Shown: positions 1 through 7,992, counted from the stretch's first letter. The stretch is 33,213 bases of DNA from Planctomycetota bacterium (GCA_030602705.1 JAUVZF010000041.1:1-33213); one strand, 5' to 3'. A program made the numbers and translations. Notes: generated from the letters alone by a model not told the origin.

Positions 1-7
1 TCCATTT

Positions 8-23
8 TGTTAGAACTCTAACA
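8..23. promoter_or_regulatory. Short perfect inverted repeat, operator-like
   Basis: TGTTAGA and TCTAACA form a perfect 7-bp inverted repeat separated by two bases. The shape would suit a dimeric regulator, but no gene starts nearby inside the window and chance cannot be excluded. A small GC hairpin (31-35 with 41-45) follows it. Confidence 0.2.
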
Positions 24-63
24 ACTTTTCGGGCCTCTGCGGCCCTCCCGTCCGGCCTGCCAT

Positions 64-316
64 TGTGGCATGATGACTTACGTCAATTTTGCCCCCTCAA
101 AAACCCCTCAAAAACGGAACAAAACGGAACAAAAACGGACATAAACGGACACATAAATCGCAAAAACGGATCAAAAACCAGCGCGTTTTGCCTTACCTAT
201 CTTAACATTCGACCCCCAAATCGCCCCTCACGGCCCAGAATCAAGGCTCCGAGCCAAAAAAAACGCGCATTTGACCGTTTCGGCGAGGGGAAAATTGACG
301 TAAGTGTTATGCAACA
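64..316. mobile_element. Candidate MITE-like element with imperfect terminal inverted repeats
   Basis: The arms at 64-90 and 291-316 are inverted copies. The inner 15 bp, ACTTACGTCAATTTT (76-90), is matched exactly by its reverse complement at 291-305. Outside it, TGTGGCAT (64-71) corresponds to TGTTGCAT on the other arm after a 3-4 base gap. The enclosed DNA is AT-richer than the surroundings and holds no convincing gene: the 101-aa frame crossing it is low-complexity and runs through both arms. No target-site duplication is evident. A non-autonomous transposable element is my inference; a paired regulatory site is the alternative. Confidence 0.45.
99..177. repeat. Helically phased A-tract repeats (AAACGGA units)
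   Basis: The core AAACGGA recurs at 112-118, 122-128, 133-139, 143-149 and 164-170. A-tracts are centred near 101, 112, 122, 133, 144, 156, 164 and 175. The 10-11 bp spacing matches the DNA helical repeat, so this stretch should be intrinsically curved. It lies inside the candidate inverted-repeat element. Confidence 0.6.
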
Positions 317-419
317 CGCCGCATGTGTCGGGGGCAGGACCGGCCGCGCTGGAGGATTTTGCCAATAAGGAGGGCCGCCGCTCGACGTTGCCACGACTCC
401 TGGCCGGCCTTTTTTTTTG

Positions 420-448
420 TTGACACGCCCGCACCTACGCCCTACCAT
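420..448 (+). promoter_or_regulatory. Sigma70-type promoter for the small lipoprotein gene
   Basis: TTGACA (420-425), a 17-bp spacer and TACCAT (443-448) lie about 50 bases before the ATG at 501. A nine-T run (410-418) directly upstream follows GC-rich DNA and may terminate an incoming transcript. Confidence 0.5.
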
Positions 449-500
449 GTCGCTTGTTAAGGTAAACGGTGTGTCCTGGACGTTGGGAGGAGAGTAACCC

Positions 501-707
501 ATGAAGCGCGTGTGCCTGATTCTGGCGGGGCTCTTGCTCGTTTCGATGGTAGGGCTGGGGTGTGAGCAGACATCGCACGGCCGGTATCGTCAGATGACCC
601 ACCGCCGGGTGGTCGACGCCGACATCCTGGGTTTCAACGACGACGTGGATGCGGCGATCCTGCTGTCGGAGCGGCCAAGCCACCTCTCGCAGTGGTATCA
701 TCAGTAA
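501..707 (+). CDS. Small putative lipoprotein, 68 aa
   Basis: The product is not recognised. It starts with a lipoprotein signal peptide: Lys2-Arg3, a hydrophobic core to about residue 19, and a lipobox ending Gly20-Cys21, so the mature protein would be a 48-residue peptide anchored by lipidated Cys21. The mature part is polar and has no known motif. The start is supported by GGGAGGAG about 8 bases upstream and a promoter at 420-448. A strong terminator at 738-763 makes it a likely single-gene unit, which supports a real gene despite its size. A cell-envelope role is inferred only from the signal peptide. Confidence 0.6.
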   Translation: MKRVCLILAGLLLVSMVGLGCEQTSHGRYRQMTHRRVVDADILGFNDDVDAAILLSERPSHLSQWYHQ

Positions 708-737
708 TGCCGCGCTCTGCAAACGGAAGTCCAGCAG

Positions 738-763
738 ACCCCCTCCTGCGCGAGGGGGTTTTT
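738..763 (+). terminator. Rho-independent terminator after the small lipoprotein gene
   Basis: ACCCCCTC (738-745) pairs perfectly with GAGGGGGT (752-759) around a six-base loop, followed by T residues to 763. It separates the lipoprotein gene from the sulfatase gene. Confidence 0.85.
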
Positions 764-796
764 CTTTGAGTGTATCATTCGCCAGGAGGCGCGAGC

Positions 797-2182
797 ATGG
801 AAGGTGACCGACCCTCGATGAATCGACGCAACTTTCTCCGTGCCCTGGCCGGCGGCGCGGCGGCGGCAAGCCTGCCCGCATGGGCTTTGGCCAAGGCGAC
901 AGGCGAGCGGCCGAACTTCGTCGTCATCTTCACCGACGATCAGGGGTATCAGGACCTCGGCTGTTTCGGCTCGCCGAAGATCAAGACGCCCAACCTCGAC
1001 CGGATGGCCGCCGAAGGGATGAAATTCACCGACTTCTACGTGGCGGCGTCGGTCTGTTCGCCGTCGCGCGCGGCCCTGCTGACGGGCTGCTACCCGTCGC
1101 GGACGGGTGTGACACGGGTCCTGTTTCCGCGTGACAAGACGGGCCTGAAGACGGAAACCAAGACCATTGCCGAGGTGCTCAAAACCCGCGGCTACGCGAC
1201 GGCGTGCATCGGCAAGTGGCACCTGGGGCACAAGCCGCCGCATCTGCCGACGTTCCGCGGCTTCGACTCCTACTTCGGCATTCCGTACTCCAACGACATG
1301 CGGCCGACGCCGCTGATGCGGAACACCGAGACGGTTGAAGAACCGGCGAACCAGGCGACGCTGACGCAGCGGTACACCGAAGAGGCCGTCGCTTTTCTCA
1401 AGGCCAACAAGGACAAGCCGTTTTTCCTCTACCTGCCGCACACCATGCCGCACGTGCCGCTTGCCGCCAGCGAGCGGTTCAAGGGCAAATCGGCCGGCGG
1501 CCTGTACGGCGACGTTATCGAGGAGATCGACTGGAGCGCGGGCGAGATTCTGAAAGCCATCAAGGAACTCGGCATCGACTCCAAGACGCTCGTCATCTAC
1601 ACCTCCGACAACGGGCCGTGGCTGTCGAAGAAGGCCCACGGCGGCTGTTCGCTGCCGCTTCGCAACGGCAAGTTCTCAACGTATGAGGGCGGTATGCGGA
1701 TGCCGTGCATCATGCGCTGGCCCGGGAAGATCCCCACCGGCACCCTCTGCTCCGAGATGGCCCTGACGATGGACTTCCTGCCGACGCTTGCAAAACTGGC
1801 CGGGGCGGACCTGCCCGCCGGCTACGAACTCAACGGCAAGGACATCTCGGCCCTGATGACACGGCCCGGCGCCAAGACGCCGCACGAAGCGTTCTTCTAC
1901 TACCGCGGCACGACCCTGGAGGCCATCCGCTCCGGCAAATGGAAGGCGATTCTCTACGCCAAGGGCTCCGACGGTCAGCCCGGCCGGCCGCACGAACTCT
2001 ACGACCTGAAGGCCGACATCAGCGAGAAAACCAACGTTGCGGCCGAGAACGCCGACGTGGTGAAACGGCTGGCGGCCCTCGCGGCAGCCGGCGTCAAGGC
2101 CAACGGCGGCAAGTTCGGCCGCGGCGTGCGCAAGAAGAAGACGCCGAAGAAGACACCCCAAATCCGAAAGGAGAAACGATGA
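797..2182 (+). CDS. Tat-exported type I sulfatase (arylsulfatase family), Cys-type
   Basis: This 461-aa enzyme should hydrolyse sulfate esters, probably on glycans, outside the cytoplasm. The N-terminus has a twin-arginine signal (RRNFL, then an Ala-rich hydrophobic stretch ending near ALA). The fold begins with FVVIFTDDQGYQDLG, where the paired Asp residues bind the metal. The modification motif CSPSR begins at Cys87; this Cys must become formylglycine for activity. KWHLGH and YTSDNGP are further family motifs. The ATG at 797 was chosen over an upstream GTG at 770 because AGGAGG lies 7 bases before it and the Tat signal follows at once. The stop overlaps the start of the porin gene (ATGA), so the two are translationally coupled. 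The exact substrate cannot be read from sequence. Confidence 0.93.
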   Translation: MEGDRPSMNRRNFLRALAGGAAAASLPAWALAKATGERPNFVVIFTDDQGYQDLGCFGSPKIKTPNLDRMAAEGMKFTDFYVAASVCSPSRAALLTGCYPSRTGVTRVLFPRDKTGLKTETKTIAEVLKTRGYATACIGKWHLGHKPPHLPTFRGFDSYFGIPYSNDMRPTPLMRNTETVEEPANQATLTQRYTEEAVAFLKANKDKPFFLYLPHTMPHVPLAASERFKGKSAGGLYGDVIEEIDWSAGEILKAIKELGIDSKTLVIYTSDNGPWLSKKAHGGCSLPLRNGKFSTYEGGMRMPCIMRWPGKIPTGTLCSEMALTMDFLPTLAKLAGADLPAGYELNGKDISALMTRPGAKTPHEAFFYYRGTTLEAIRSGKWKAILYAKGSDGQPGRPHELYDLKADISEKTNVAAENADVVKRLAALAAAGVKANGGKFGRGVRKKKTPKKTPQIRKEKR

Positions 2183-3432
2183 GTCACAGGATTGTCTTGC
2201 TCACAATGGGGCTGTTGCTGGCGGTCGGCACGGTGGCAGCGGCCGAGGAAGGCCCCACCAGGCAAGAACTGCTCACCATGATTCAGGCCCTCAAGAAGCG
2301 GAACGAGTTGCTGGAACAGCGCTTTGCGGACCTCGAGGCCAGGGTGGTTCAGGGCGCCGGCGGCCCGGAACTCAGCCGCGACCAGGTCCGGGCACTCGTT
2401 GAGAAGATGATGGAGGAATCGCGCGACGCCATGAGGCCCGGCTGGATCGAGAACCTGACGTTCTTCGGCGATTTCCGCCTGCGGTACGAATATCGCCGGT
2501 GGGCGGAATCAACGGGCGGCCGCAACGACGACGAGGGACGCGCACGATACCGCCTCCGCGTCGGCGTCAAAAAGAAGTGGCCGCAGGAAGACCTCGAGGT
2601 CGGCTTCCGGCTCGCCAGCGGCGACGGCGGCGGCCCGACAGGGACCAACGAGACCATGAACGACTTCTTCGCCCGCGACCAGTTCATGATCGACCGTGCC
2701 TATGCCAGATGGACGCCGAAGGCGGTGCCGGGCCTCCTGATAACCGGGGGCAAGATCGCCCAGCCGTGGGTCACCACCGACCTCGTTTGGGACACCGACG
2801 TGAACCCCGAAGGGGTCTGGGTCCAGTACGACGCGGCGGGCATCAAAGGTTTCACGCCGTTCGTGGCCGTCGGGGCCTTCTTCCTTTCGAACAACAACCC
2901 CGGCGACGACGCAAACATGAACGCCTGGTCCAGCGGCTATCACTGGCAACTGGACGAGGACCTCATGTGGACCCAGGCCTTCACCTTCTACGAGACATAC
3001 CACTACCAGGCGGGCCTGGCAGCCGGCGAGGAATGGGATTACCTGAACCTGACGAACAAACTGAACTTCATGGCGGGCAAGGTCCCCATGCTGGCCTATG
3101 TGGACTGGGTCCACAACTGCGGCGCCAACCGCGATACGCCCGACGAACAGAACGACGGCGTCGCGTTCGGGGTCAAGGCGGGCAAGAACAAGAAGAAGGG
3201 CGACTGGTCGGTCCGCTACGTGTACAAGTACATCCAACTGGAGGCCTCGCCCCGCGCCTTCAACGACGGCGATTTCGGCGACGGCCGCAAAGGGCACGTC
3301 GTGGGCGTCAAGTACAACGTTACCGACTACATGCAGGCGGCCGCAACGCTCTACCTGACCGAGCCGATCTACAACCCGGACCCAGACGGAGACCGCGTCA
3401 CGTTCCAAACGGACCTGATCTGGAACTTCTGA
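2179..3432 (+). CDS. Putative outer-membrane porin with N-terminal coiled coil
   Basis: The 417-aa product has a signal peptide (about residues 1-22, ending VAAAEE), then a short heptad-like helical segment (about 25-60, ELLTMIQALKKRNELLEQ) and alternating amphipathic strands rich in Tyr, Trp and Asp/Gly turns. It ends in DLIWNF, a C-terminal aromatic typical of outer-membrane barrels. This fits the putative porin families common in anaerobic Gram-negatives. The start overlaps the sulfatase stop by four bases, so it probably passes the substrate or product of that enzyme across the outer membrane; that link is inference from coupling. It ends 13 bases from the convergent maturase gene. Confidence 0.75.
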   Translation: MSHRIVLLTMGLLLAVGTVAAAEEGPTRQELLTMIQALKKRNELLEQRFADLEARVVQGAGGPELSRDQVRALVEKMMEESRDAMRPGWIENLTFFGDFRLRYEYRRWAESTGGRNDDEGRARYRLRVGVKKKWPQEDLEVGFRLASGDGGGPTGTNETMNDFFARDQFMIDRAYARWTPKAVPGLLITGGKIAQPWVTTDLVWDTDVNPEGVWVQYDAAGIKGFTPFVAVGAFFLSNNNPGDDANMNAWSSGYHWQLDEDLMWTQAFTFYETYHYQAGLAAGEEWDYLNLTNKLNFMAGKVPMLAYVDWVHNCGANRDTPDEQNDGVAFGVKAGKNKKKGDWSVRYVYKYIQLEASPRAFNDGDFGDGRKGHVVGVKYNVTDYMQAAATLYLTEPIYNPDPDGDRVTFQTDLIWNF

Positions 3433-3445
3433 TCGGCAGCGCGTC

Positions 3446-4720
3446 TCAGATGCGCCCGCAGCAGTTCTTGTACTTGCGTCCCGAGCCGCAGGGACAGGGA
3501 TCGTTGCGGCCGACCTTCGGACCGGTGTAGCGTTCCCCAGGAGGGGCGGCGTGGGTGGCCCGGTCGGGGAGGTCGCCTTTGGTCGGCGGCAGTTCGCCGC
3601 GCCGGATGCAGGCGGCGATGCGCTTGAGTTCCGGCAGCGCCCGCGAGTAGAACATCTTGTACCCCTCGCAGAAATGGTTGACCCGGTTCGGGTCCGTCCC
3701 GATGGGCCGGTGGTGCTTCGGGCAGCCGCCCTGGCAGTACGTCAGGTACTCGCAATCGCGACACGCCGCCGGCCGGTCGGTCTTGAGGGCGGCAAACTCT
3801 TCGAGCCGGTGGCTCTTCAGAATCCGGACCAGCGGCGTCAGCATAATGTTGCCCAGCAGCCACTCCTTGAACACGAAGTGGTCGCAGGCGTACACGTCGC
3901 CGTTCCATTCGAGGATGTGGGCCGCCGCACACCGTTCGGAGTGCACGCACGTCGAGGCCCGTCCGTAAAGGATCGTGTGGAGCACGTCGTCGATGAAGCG
4001 GACCGAGACGCGGCCGACATCCCTCCGGGCCCACTGCTCGAAGATGTCGAGCATCCACCGGCCCAACTGCTCGGCCGTGCACGAGAAGTCGCTCGGCTCG
4101 TCGGTGCCGGGCCGGCGTTCGAGGATCGGGATGAACTGGAGGTACCGGATGCCGCGATTGATGAAGAACCGGTAGATGTTTCCCGCGTGCGGCGCGCCTG
4201 CGCTGTTGAGGGTCACGAGGACGTTGAATTCCACGTTGTGCTTCTTCAGCAGTTCCACACCGGCCCACGCCCGGTGCCAGGTCGGCCGGCCCTGTTTGTC
4301 CACGCGGTTGGCGTCATGCACCTGAGCGGGCCCGTCGATGCTGATGCCGACCAGGAACTTGCTGGCGGCCAGGAATTCGCACCACTCGTCGTCGAACAGC
4401 GTGCCGTTCGTCTGGAGACCGTTCGAGACGACCTGTCCCGAGCGTCCGAACTCCTTCTGGAAGGCGACGGCGTTCCTGAAGAAGTCCTTTCCTGCCAGGA
4501 GCGGTTCCCCGCCCTGCCAGCCGAACTCGCACCGCACCGGCATCGCCTCGAGGTACTGGCGGGTGTAGGTCGAGAGGATTTCGTCGGTCATCATGAACCG
4601 CTTCGTGCCGGGATAGAGTTCGCGCGGCTTCATGGTGTAGTAGCAGTAGCGGCAGTCGAGGTTGCAGACGCCGCAGACGGGCTTGCACATGATGTGAAAC
4701 GGCCGAGCGATCTCGCTCAT
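3446..4720 (-). CDS. Anaerobic sulfatase-maturating enzyme, radical SAM/SPASM, with C-terminal SEC-C motif
   Basis: The enzyme oxidises the active-site Cys or Ser of a sulfatase to formylglycine by radical chemistry, without oxygen. The radical SAM cluster motif is C19-x3-C23-x2-C26 ([10 protein letters not shown]). WQGGEP follows near residues 68-73. The SPASM region carries Cys258, 264, 279, 320, 323, 329, 333 and 351, ligands for two auxiliary 4Fe-4S clusters, and YACD supplies the Asp expected as base. The C-terminus has an extra SEC-C zinc motif, [17 protein letters not shown] (405-421). It converges on the sulfatase/porin pair, whose sulfatase has the Cys-type motif, so that is the likely client. 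Its start overlaps the DUF89 stop (ATGA). Length (424 aa) exceeds the core family by the C-terminal addition. Confidence 0.92.
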   Translation of the reverse strand: MSEIARPFHIMCKPVCGVCNLDCRYCYYTMKPRELYPGTKRFMMTDEILSTYTRQYLEAMPVRCEFGWQGGEPLLAGKDFFRNAVAFQKEFGRSGQVVSNGLQTNGTLFDDEWCEFLAASKFLVGISIDGPAQVHDANRVDKQGRPTWHRAWAGVELLKKHNVEFNVLVTLNSAGAPHAGNIYRFFINRGIRYLQFIPILERRPGTDEPSDFSCTAEQLGRWMLDIFEQWARRDVGRVSVRFIDDVLHTILYGRASTCVHSERCAAAHILEWNGDVYACDHFVFKEWLLGNIMLTPLVRILKSHRLEEFAALKTDRPAACRDCEYLTYCQGGCPKHHRPIGTDPNRVNHFCEGYKMFYSRALPELKRIAACIRRGELPPTKGDLPDRATHAAPPGERYTGPKVGRNDPCPCGSGRKYKNCCGRI

Positions 4721-5631
4721 TGTTCCGTCTCCGAGTCAGGTCCCGCCGCCGCCCCTACGGGCCGTATGGCCGGCGGCGACGCAGCCGTCCTTTGAATGAT
4801 CAGGCTGCCCTGCTCGCATCCCAGATGCCCGGCAATCACAGGGCACTTGGCCATCAGGATGAAGAAGACGGACCGCTCGGCGTCGCTCAACGTCTCGTAG
4901 TTGCCCTGGCCTTTTGCGATGACCATGTCGGCTTGGTGGAACCGACGCCGGAACGTCTCGGAGCACTCGCCAAGGAGCGTCCCCGGCGCGTCGGAGCCGT
5001 TGTCCATCACGGCCACGCGGTCGGTGAGGCCTGCGGCCCGGGCGTCCTGGATCGTGGCATCGTTGATAACGGGCTGGGCCTTGACGACCACGGTAATCTT
5101 CTCGGTTGGCAGCGTCTCGATGAGGACGCGGTCGAAGACGATTTCACCGGCGTTGTCTGCAAGGAAGAGGATGTCGCGAGCCTCGGCCGCCGCGTCGCGC
5201 AGTTCGTCCACGCTTCCGCGCAGCGGCGCGCTCATGGCCCGCTCGATGACCCCGCGGACGTCCGCCTCGGTCAGCGTCGAATTGACGCCGAAATCGATGA
5301 CGTTCCCGGCAATCGCCAGGCGGACCGCCGTCGCGAGCGGGTCCGACGACCGCGCGACACGGAGCGTGAGGTCGGGGTACAGGGCCATCGCGAAACGATT
5401 GAAGCGGTCCTTGACCTCGCGGTACGGGTCGCCCTGCCCCGTGCACTGTCGGATGAGGCGGTGAATCTTTTGGCCCATCGCCGGCGGCGCCATGCGCATG
5501 TCCATTTCGCTTGCGGCGCGCAGCACCTTCCGGAGGACCTCCGCCTGGACCGCCTCGTCGTCGGTCACGAAGCGAACGGCATCCAGGGCCTGACGCACAA
5601 AGCACGGGATACAGTCCAGATACGTTTCCAT
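4717..5631 (-). CDS. DUF89 / ARMT1-like damage-control phosphatase family protein
   Basis: This 304-aa protein begins [11 protein letters not shown], the CxxC-containing start of prokaryotic (subfamily I) DUF89 proteins. Family blocks follow: [45 protein letters not shown] and a C-terminal [10 protein letters not shown]. Characterised DUF89 members are metal-dependent phosphatases acting on damaged or overflow phosphometabolites; the substrate here is unknown. The internal ATG at 5631 is preferred to one at 5679 because family members start at this Met. Its stop overlaps the ATG of the maturase gene, so the two are translated from one message. A TAAAAT box (complement of 5689-5694) is a weak candidate -10. 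No functional link between DUF89 and sulfatase maturation is known to me. Confidence 0.85.
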   Translation of the reverse strand: METYLDCIPCFVRQALDAVRFVTDDEAVQAEVLRKVLRAASEMDMRMAPPAMGQKIHRLIRQCTGQGDPYREVKDRFNRFAMALYPDLTLRVARSSDPLATAVRLAIAGNVIDFGVNSTLTEADVRGVIERAMSAPLRGSVDELRDAAAEARDILFLADNAGEIVFDRVLIETLPTEKITVVVKAQPVINDATIQDARAAGLTDRVAVMDNGSDAPGTLLGECSETFRRRFHQADMVIAKGQGNYETLSDAERSVFFILMAKCPVIAGHLGCEQGSLIIQRTAASPPAIRPVGAAAGPDSETEQ

Positions 5632-5844
5632 TCCTGTGGCATCTCCCAACCACTCGTTGTGCGCCGCTTCCAAAGGCAACGCCCCGCCATTTTAGCAGAC
5701 TCTGCCCCCCTGAGCAGCCTTTGTTTGAGAATGCCGGCGCGGGGGCACGCCCGTAAGCACCTGTGCTCGCGCCGCTTACGACATCCCATCCGCAACACCT
5801 GGGCGCGGGCGGCGGCCTTTGGTAAAAATTTTTCCGGGAACTGC

Positions 5845-5873
5845 TTGACAACTCCCTCATCCTGGTGTATAGT
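5845..5873 (+). promoter_or_regulatory. Near-consensus sigma70 promoter
   Basis: TTGACA (5845-5850), a spacer of exactly 17 bp, and TATAGT (5868-5873) predict transcription starting near 5880. It is the best promoter in the window. It is followed by about 400 bases of structured non-coding sequence, then the PEP-CTERM gene at 6389. Confidence 0.75.
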
Positions 5874-5879
5874 TTTTCT

Positions 5880-6280
5880 GGATTGAGGGATATGGGCACT
5901 CGGGGTTAGTCCGCTTTAGGCGAGCCGGCCCCTTTTTTCATGGGATAGACGGGCCCGGCTGCGGAGCCGGGCATAGGGATAGACGGGTCAGGTACGTTCG
6001 GAGGGACCGGGCGGCTTGGCCCGTTTTGCGTACATACAATCAGCGACTGTTGGTTATGGGCGATTTTTGGGGGAAAGACCTGCCTCATCGGGGGTCATTT
6101 CCTTATCCGCCGCCTGTAACCGTGTCGCACTGTCGGGAGGGACAGGCTTGGCGAAACCATTCTACTGGGTTTCGGCTGTGACAACTGAATAGCGTCGCGC
6201 GGCAGGTTTGCGCGCGGCCGGTGCGTGCTCAATCGTCGCAACGGGGGATGTCGGCCGAAAGGCCGCCGTCCCCTTTTTTG
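5880..6280 (+). ncRNA. Candidate structured non-coding RNA or long regulatory leader (unclassified)
   Basis: The 400 bases between the promoter at 5845 and the terminator at 6243-6279 have no convincing ORF on either strand but contain several hairpins. GGGG (5902-5905) can close on CCCC (5929-5932) ahead of six T. GCCCGGCT/AGCCGGGC (5953-5960 with 5965-5972, GCGG loop) is flanked by two copies of GGGATAGACGGG (5942-5953, 5976-5987). CGGGC/GCCCG (6008-6012 with 6019-6023) is followed by four T. A stem formed by CGAAACC and GGTTTCG lies near 6150-6175. It could be a stand-alone RNA or a leader controlling the gene at 6389. I could not match it to tmRNA, RNase P, SRP, 6S or a known riboswitch. 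Confidence 0.5.
6243..6279 (+). terminator. Strong terminator with GAAA tetraloop
   Basis: A long stem (GGGG...CCCC outside, CGGCC-GAAA-GGCCG inside, one mismatch and one bulge) is followed directly by TTTTTT (6274-6279). It ends the transcript from 5880 or acts as an attenuator before the gene at 6389. Confidence 0.75.
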
Positions 6281-6388
6281 TTTCATGGGGCACCGGGAGG
6301 AAGCCTCGACCATCCTTGGCGGCGCGGTGCTGCACGAGGGAGACCAGATGCAGATTGCGGATTGCACGCTCGAGACAGGAGGATGCAG

Positions 6389-7492
6389 ATGCGGAAGAAC
6401 ACGATCATAGCGATCATAGGGTTGCTGACCGTCATCAGTGTGGCTCGGGCCGACACCAAGGTGCTCTCCGGCGTGCCCGCCTACGAAGCCGCGAACCTCG
6501 GGCTGGACGATTCCACGCCGCCGGACGCCGGTTCCCAGGCGTTTGCCAGGGAGACGTTGGTCTCGGGGACTTCCAGACCGGCATACGGGGGCAATCCCCT
6601 CAACGGCATGCCCCGCTACGAGTGGTGGTACGGCTGCGCTCCCACCTCCGGCGGGATGATGGTCGGCTATTGGGACGGTCTCCCCGGTCGGGGGCAACTC
6701 TATGACGGGGACGCCAGCGTGTGGGGGGGGGACGGAAGCCAGGGCACCAAAAGCATGGTCGCCAGCACCGCCCATATCACCGCGGGGTCGGAAAACGGTT
6801 ATACCTACGGCGACTGGCACAATTCCGCGTCCTATCCGGATCACGAGTCCAATCCCGACTGCGTCGCCGACTTCATGAAGACGGTGGACAGAAGCACCTC
6901 CTACTCCGATATCGCCCCCGGCCTCGAGGGCTACTGTGAATGGGACAACCCCAACACGGCGGCGGTCAACGAAAGCCTGGAGGCCACGGCCACCCTCATC
7001 GATACGCCGTATTGGGACGGCACCTTCACCTATAGCAGTCTCCAAAGCGAGATTGACGCCAATCACCCGGTTCAACTCGGCGTCATTTGCCACGACGGGA
7101 CCCAGTGGTGGGGCCACAGCCTCATCGCATACGGATACCAGGACGACCTGTTCCAGATCAAGGTGCCCGTCGGAGGCGGCCCGGACGTCGATCTGACGGT
7201 GGGCGGCTTTGCCGTCATGGACACCTTCAGCACCGGCACCGCGGGGAGCGAGTGGGCGGACTGGGACCGGCATCTGGTGACGCCGATCATCGACGGTGAG
7301 GGCGTGGAATGGTGGCCTTTCGTCGAGTTTCAGGGCGCCAGTTGGATCTACAACAGTGGCACCCCCGGACCCTACGATTGGATGGTCTCCGACGCCGTCA
7401 CGCTGACGGTGGTTCCCGAACCGGCGACGCTGGGACTCTTGGCGGCGGGGTTGGTGGCGCTCTGGATGAGAAAACGGCGAGTGACGAAGTGA
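6389..7492 (+). CDS. PEP-CTERM-anchored protein with C39/papain-like peptidase domain
   Basis: The 367-aa product is exported (MRKNTIIAI... hydrophobic core ending ARA) and ends in a PEP-CTERM sorting signal: VVPEPATLG (PEP at 343-345), a hydrophobic helix and a WMRKRR basic tail. Exosortase systems cleave such tails. The middle resembles C39-like cysteine peptidases: YGCAPTSGGMMVGYWD with candidate nucleophile Cys83, and WWGHSLIAYGY with candidate His243. The glutamine that usually precedes the nucleophile is not visible; the sequence there is PRYEWWYGC. Activity is therefore unproven. The ATG at 6389 is preferred because AGGAGG (6377-6382) sits 6 bases upstream. No exosortase gene is in the window. 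It may be controlled by the leader starting at 5880. Confidence 0.8.
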   Translation: MRKNTIIAIIGLLTVISVARADTKVLSGVPAYEAANLGLDDSTPPDAGSQAFARETLVSGTSRPAYGGNPLNGMPRYEWWYGCAPTSGGMMVGYWDGLPGRGQLYDGDASVWGGDGSQGTKSMVASTAHITAGSENGYTYGDWHNSASYPDHESNPDCVADFMKTVDRSTSYSDIAPGLEGYCEWDNPNTAAVNESLEATATLIDTPYWDGTFTYSSLQSEIDANHPVQLGVICHDGTQWWGHSLIAYGYQDDLFQIKVPVGGGPDVDLTVGGFAVMDTFSTGTAGSEWADWDRHLVTPIIDGEGVEWWPFVEFQGASWIYNSGTPGPYDWMVSDAVTLTVVPEPATLGLLAAGLVALWMRKRRVTK

Positions 7493-7560
7493 GGGAGTAA
7501 CGGGGTGACTGAGTAAAGGCGTAACCACAAAACCCGAATCAGCGAACCGGGGGAGGTGTT

Positions 7561-7603
7561 GTCCTGAGCCTGTCGAACGAGTTGTCCCGACGCACGTCGG
7601 GGC
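7561..7603. repeat. Intergenic CCTGAGCCTGTCGAA-type repeat with adjacent hairpin
   Basis: CCTGAGCCTGTCGAACG resembles a short repeat I recall as common between genes in many bacteria. It is followed by the hairpin CCCGAC/GTCGGG (7586-7591 with 7596-7601). The rest of the gap 7493-7767 holds only short degenerate GTAAC/GTGAC repeats and the promoter of the next gene. Confidence 0.35.
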
Positions 7604-7710
7604 GGTCCTACCGCATGCCGCTTCCCTTTAATCGCATCGTCAAGACCTCGCAGAACACTTCGGTCGGGCCGTTACCACGGGTTTCCTGGCACGACCCTTT
7701 CACATAGGCC

Positions 7711-7740
7711 TTGAGCAACCGGCGGCGAGGTTGATATAAT
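7711..7740 (+). promoter_or_regulatory. Sigma70-type promoter for the FmdB/HIT/dGTPase genes
   Basis: TTGAGC (7711-7716), an 18-bp spacer and a perfect TATAAT (7735-7740) precede the GTG start at 7768 by 27 bases. Confidence 0.6.
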
Positions 7741-7767
7741 CCATGCGGCCGGCGAAAGGAGCGCAAG

Positions 7768-7992
7768 GTGCCTCTTTACGAGTTTGCCTGTGACGCGTGC
7801 GGCAAGGAGTTTGAGGAACTGTTCCGCTCGGCGACCGAACGTCGCCGTCCGAAATGCCCGCACTGCAAGAGCGGGAACGTTCACAAACTGTTCTCCACGT
7901 TTGCGTCGGCCGGCGGCGAGGCAAGCAAGGGCAGCGGAGGCAGCGGCTGCGCAACGTGTACGTCAAGTTCCTGCACGACGTGCGGCCAGTGA
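7768..7992 (+). CDS. FmdB-family zinc-ribbon protein, 74 aa
   Basis: The N-terminus MPLYEFACDACGKEFEELF is the FmdB signature, with zinc pairs CDAC (residues 8-11) and CPHC (about 31-34). The tail is Gly/Ser-rich and contains four more cysteines (GCATCTSSSCTTCG), as in many members. FmdB proteins are called putative regulators but their role is not established. The start is GTG at 7768, with AAAGGAG 5 bases upstream. It leads a same-strand run with the HIT and dGTPase genes (13-base gap to the HIT gene). A second, longer FmdB homologue is at 11456-11773. Confidence 0.85.
   Translation: MPLYEFACDACGKEFEELFRSATERRRPKCPHCKSGNVHKLFSTFASAGGEASKGSGGSGCATCTSSSCTTCGQ

Noticed and set aside
63..368. 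101-aa open frame on + near the start
   Set aside because: It is low-complexity (Lys/Asn/Thr from the A-tract repeats), crosses both inverted-repeat arms and has no ribosome-binding site.
770..796. Upstream GTG start for the sulfatase
   Set aside because: It would add nine residues and place AGGAGG inside the gene; the ATG at 797 has ideal spacing and leads directly into the Tat signal.
5880..6280. tmRNA or RNase P RNA
   Set aside because: The size is similar, and GGGGGAAAGACC faintly recalls an RNase P core, but the tRNA-like ends and CCA of tmRNA and the second conserved strand of the RNase P core are not found.
6095..7528. 477-aa open frame on - opposite the PEP-CTERM gene
   Set aside because: The plus strand has a signal peptide, peptidase motifs and a PEP-CTERM tail, and the minus frame shows no domain.
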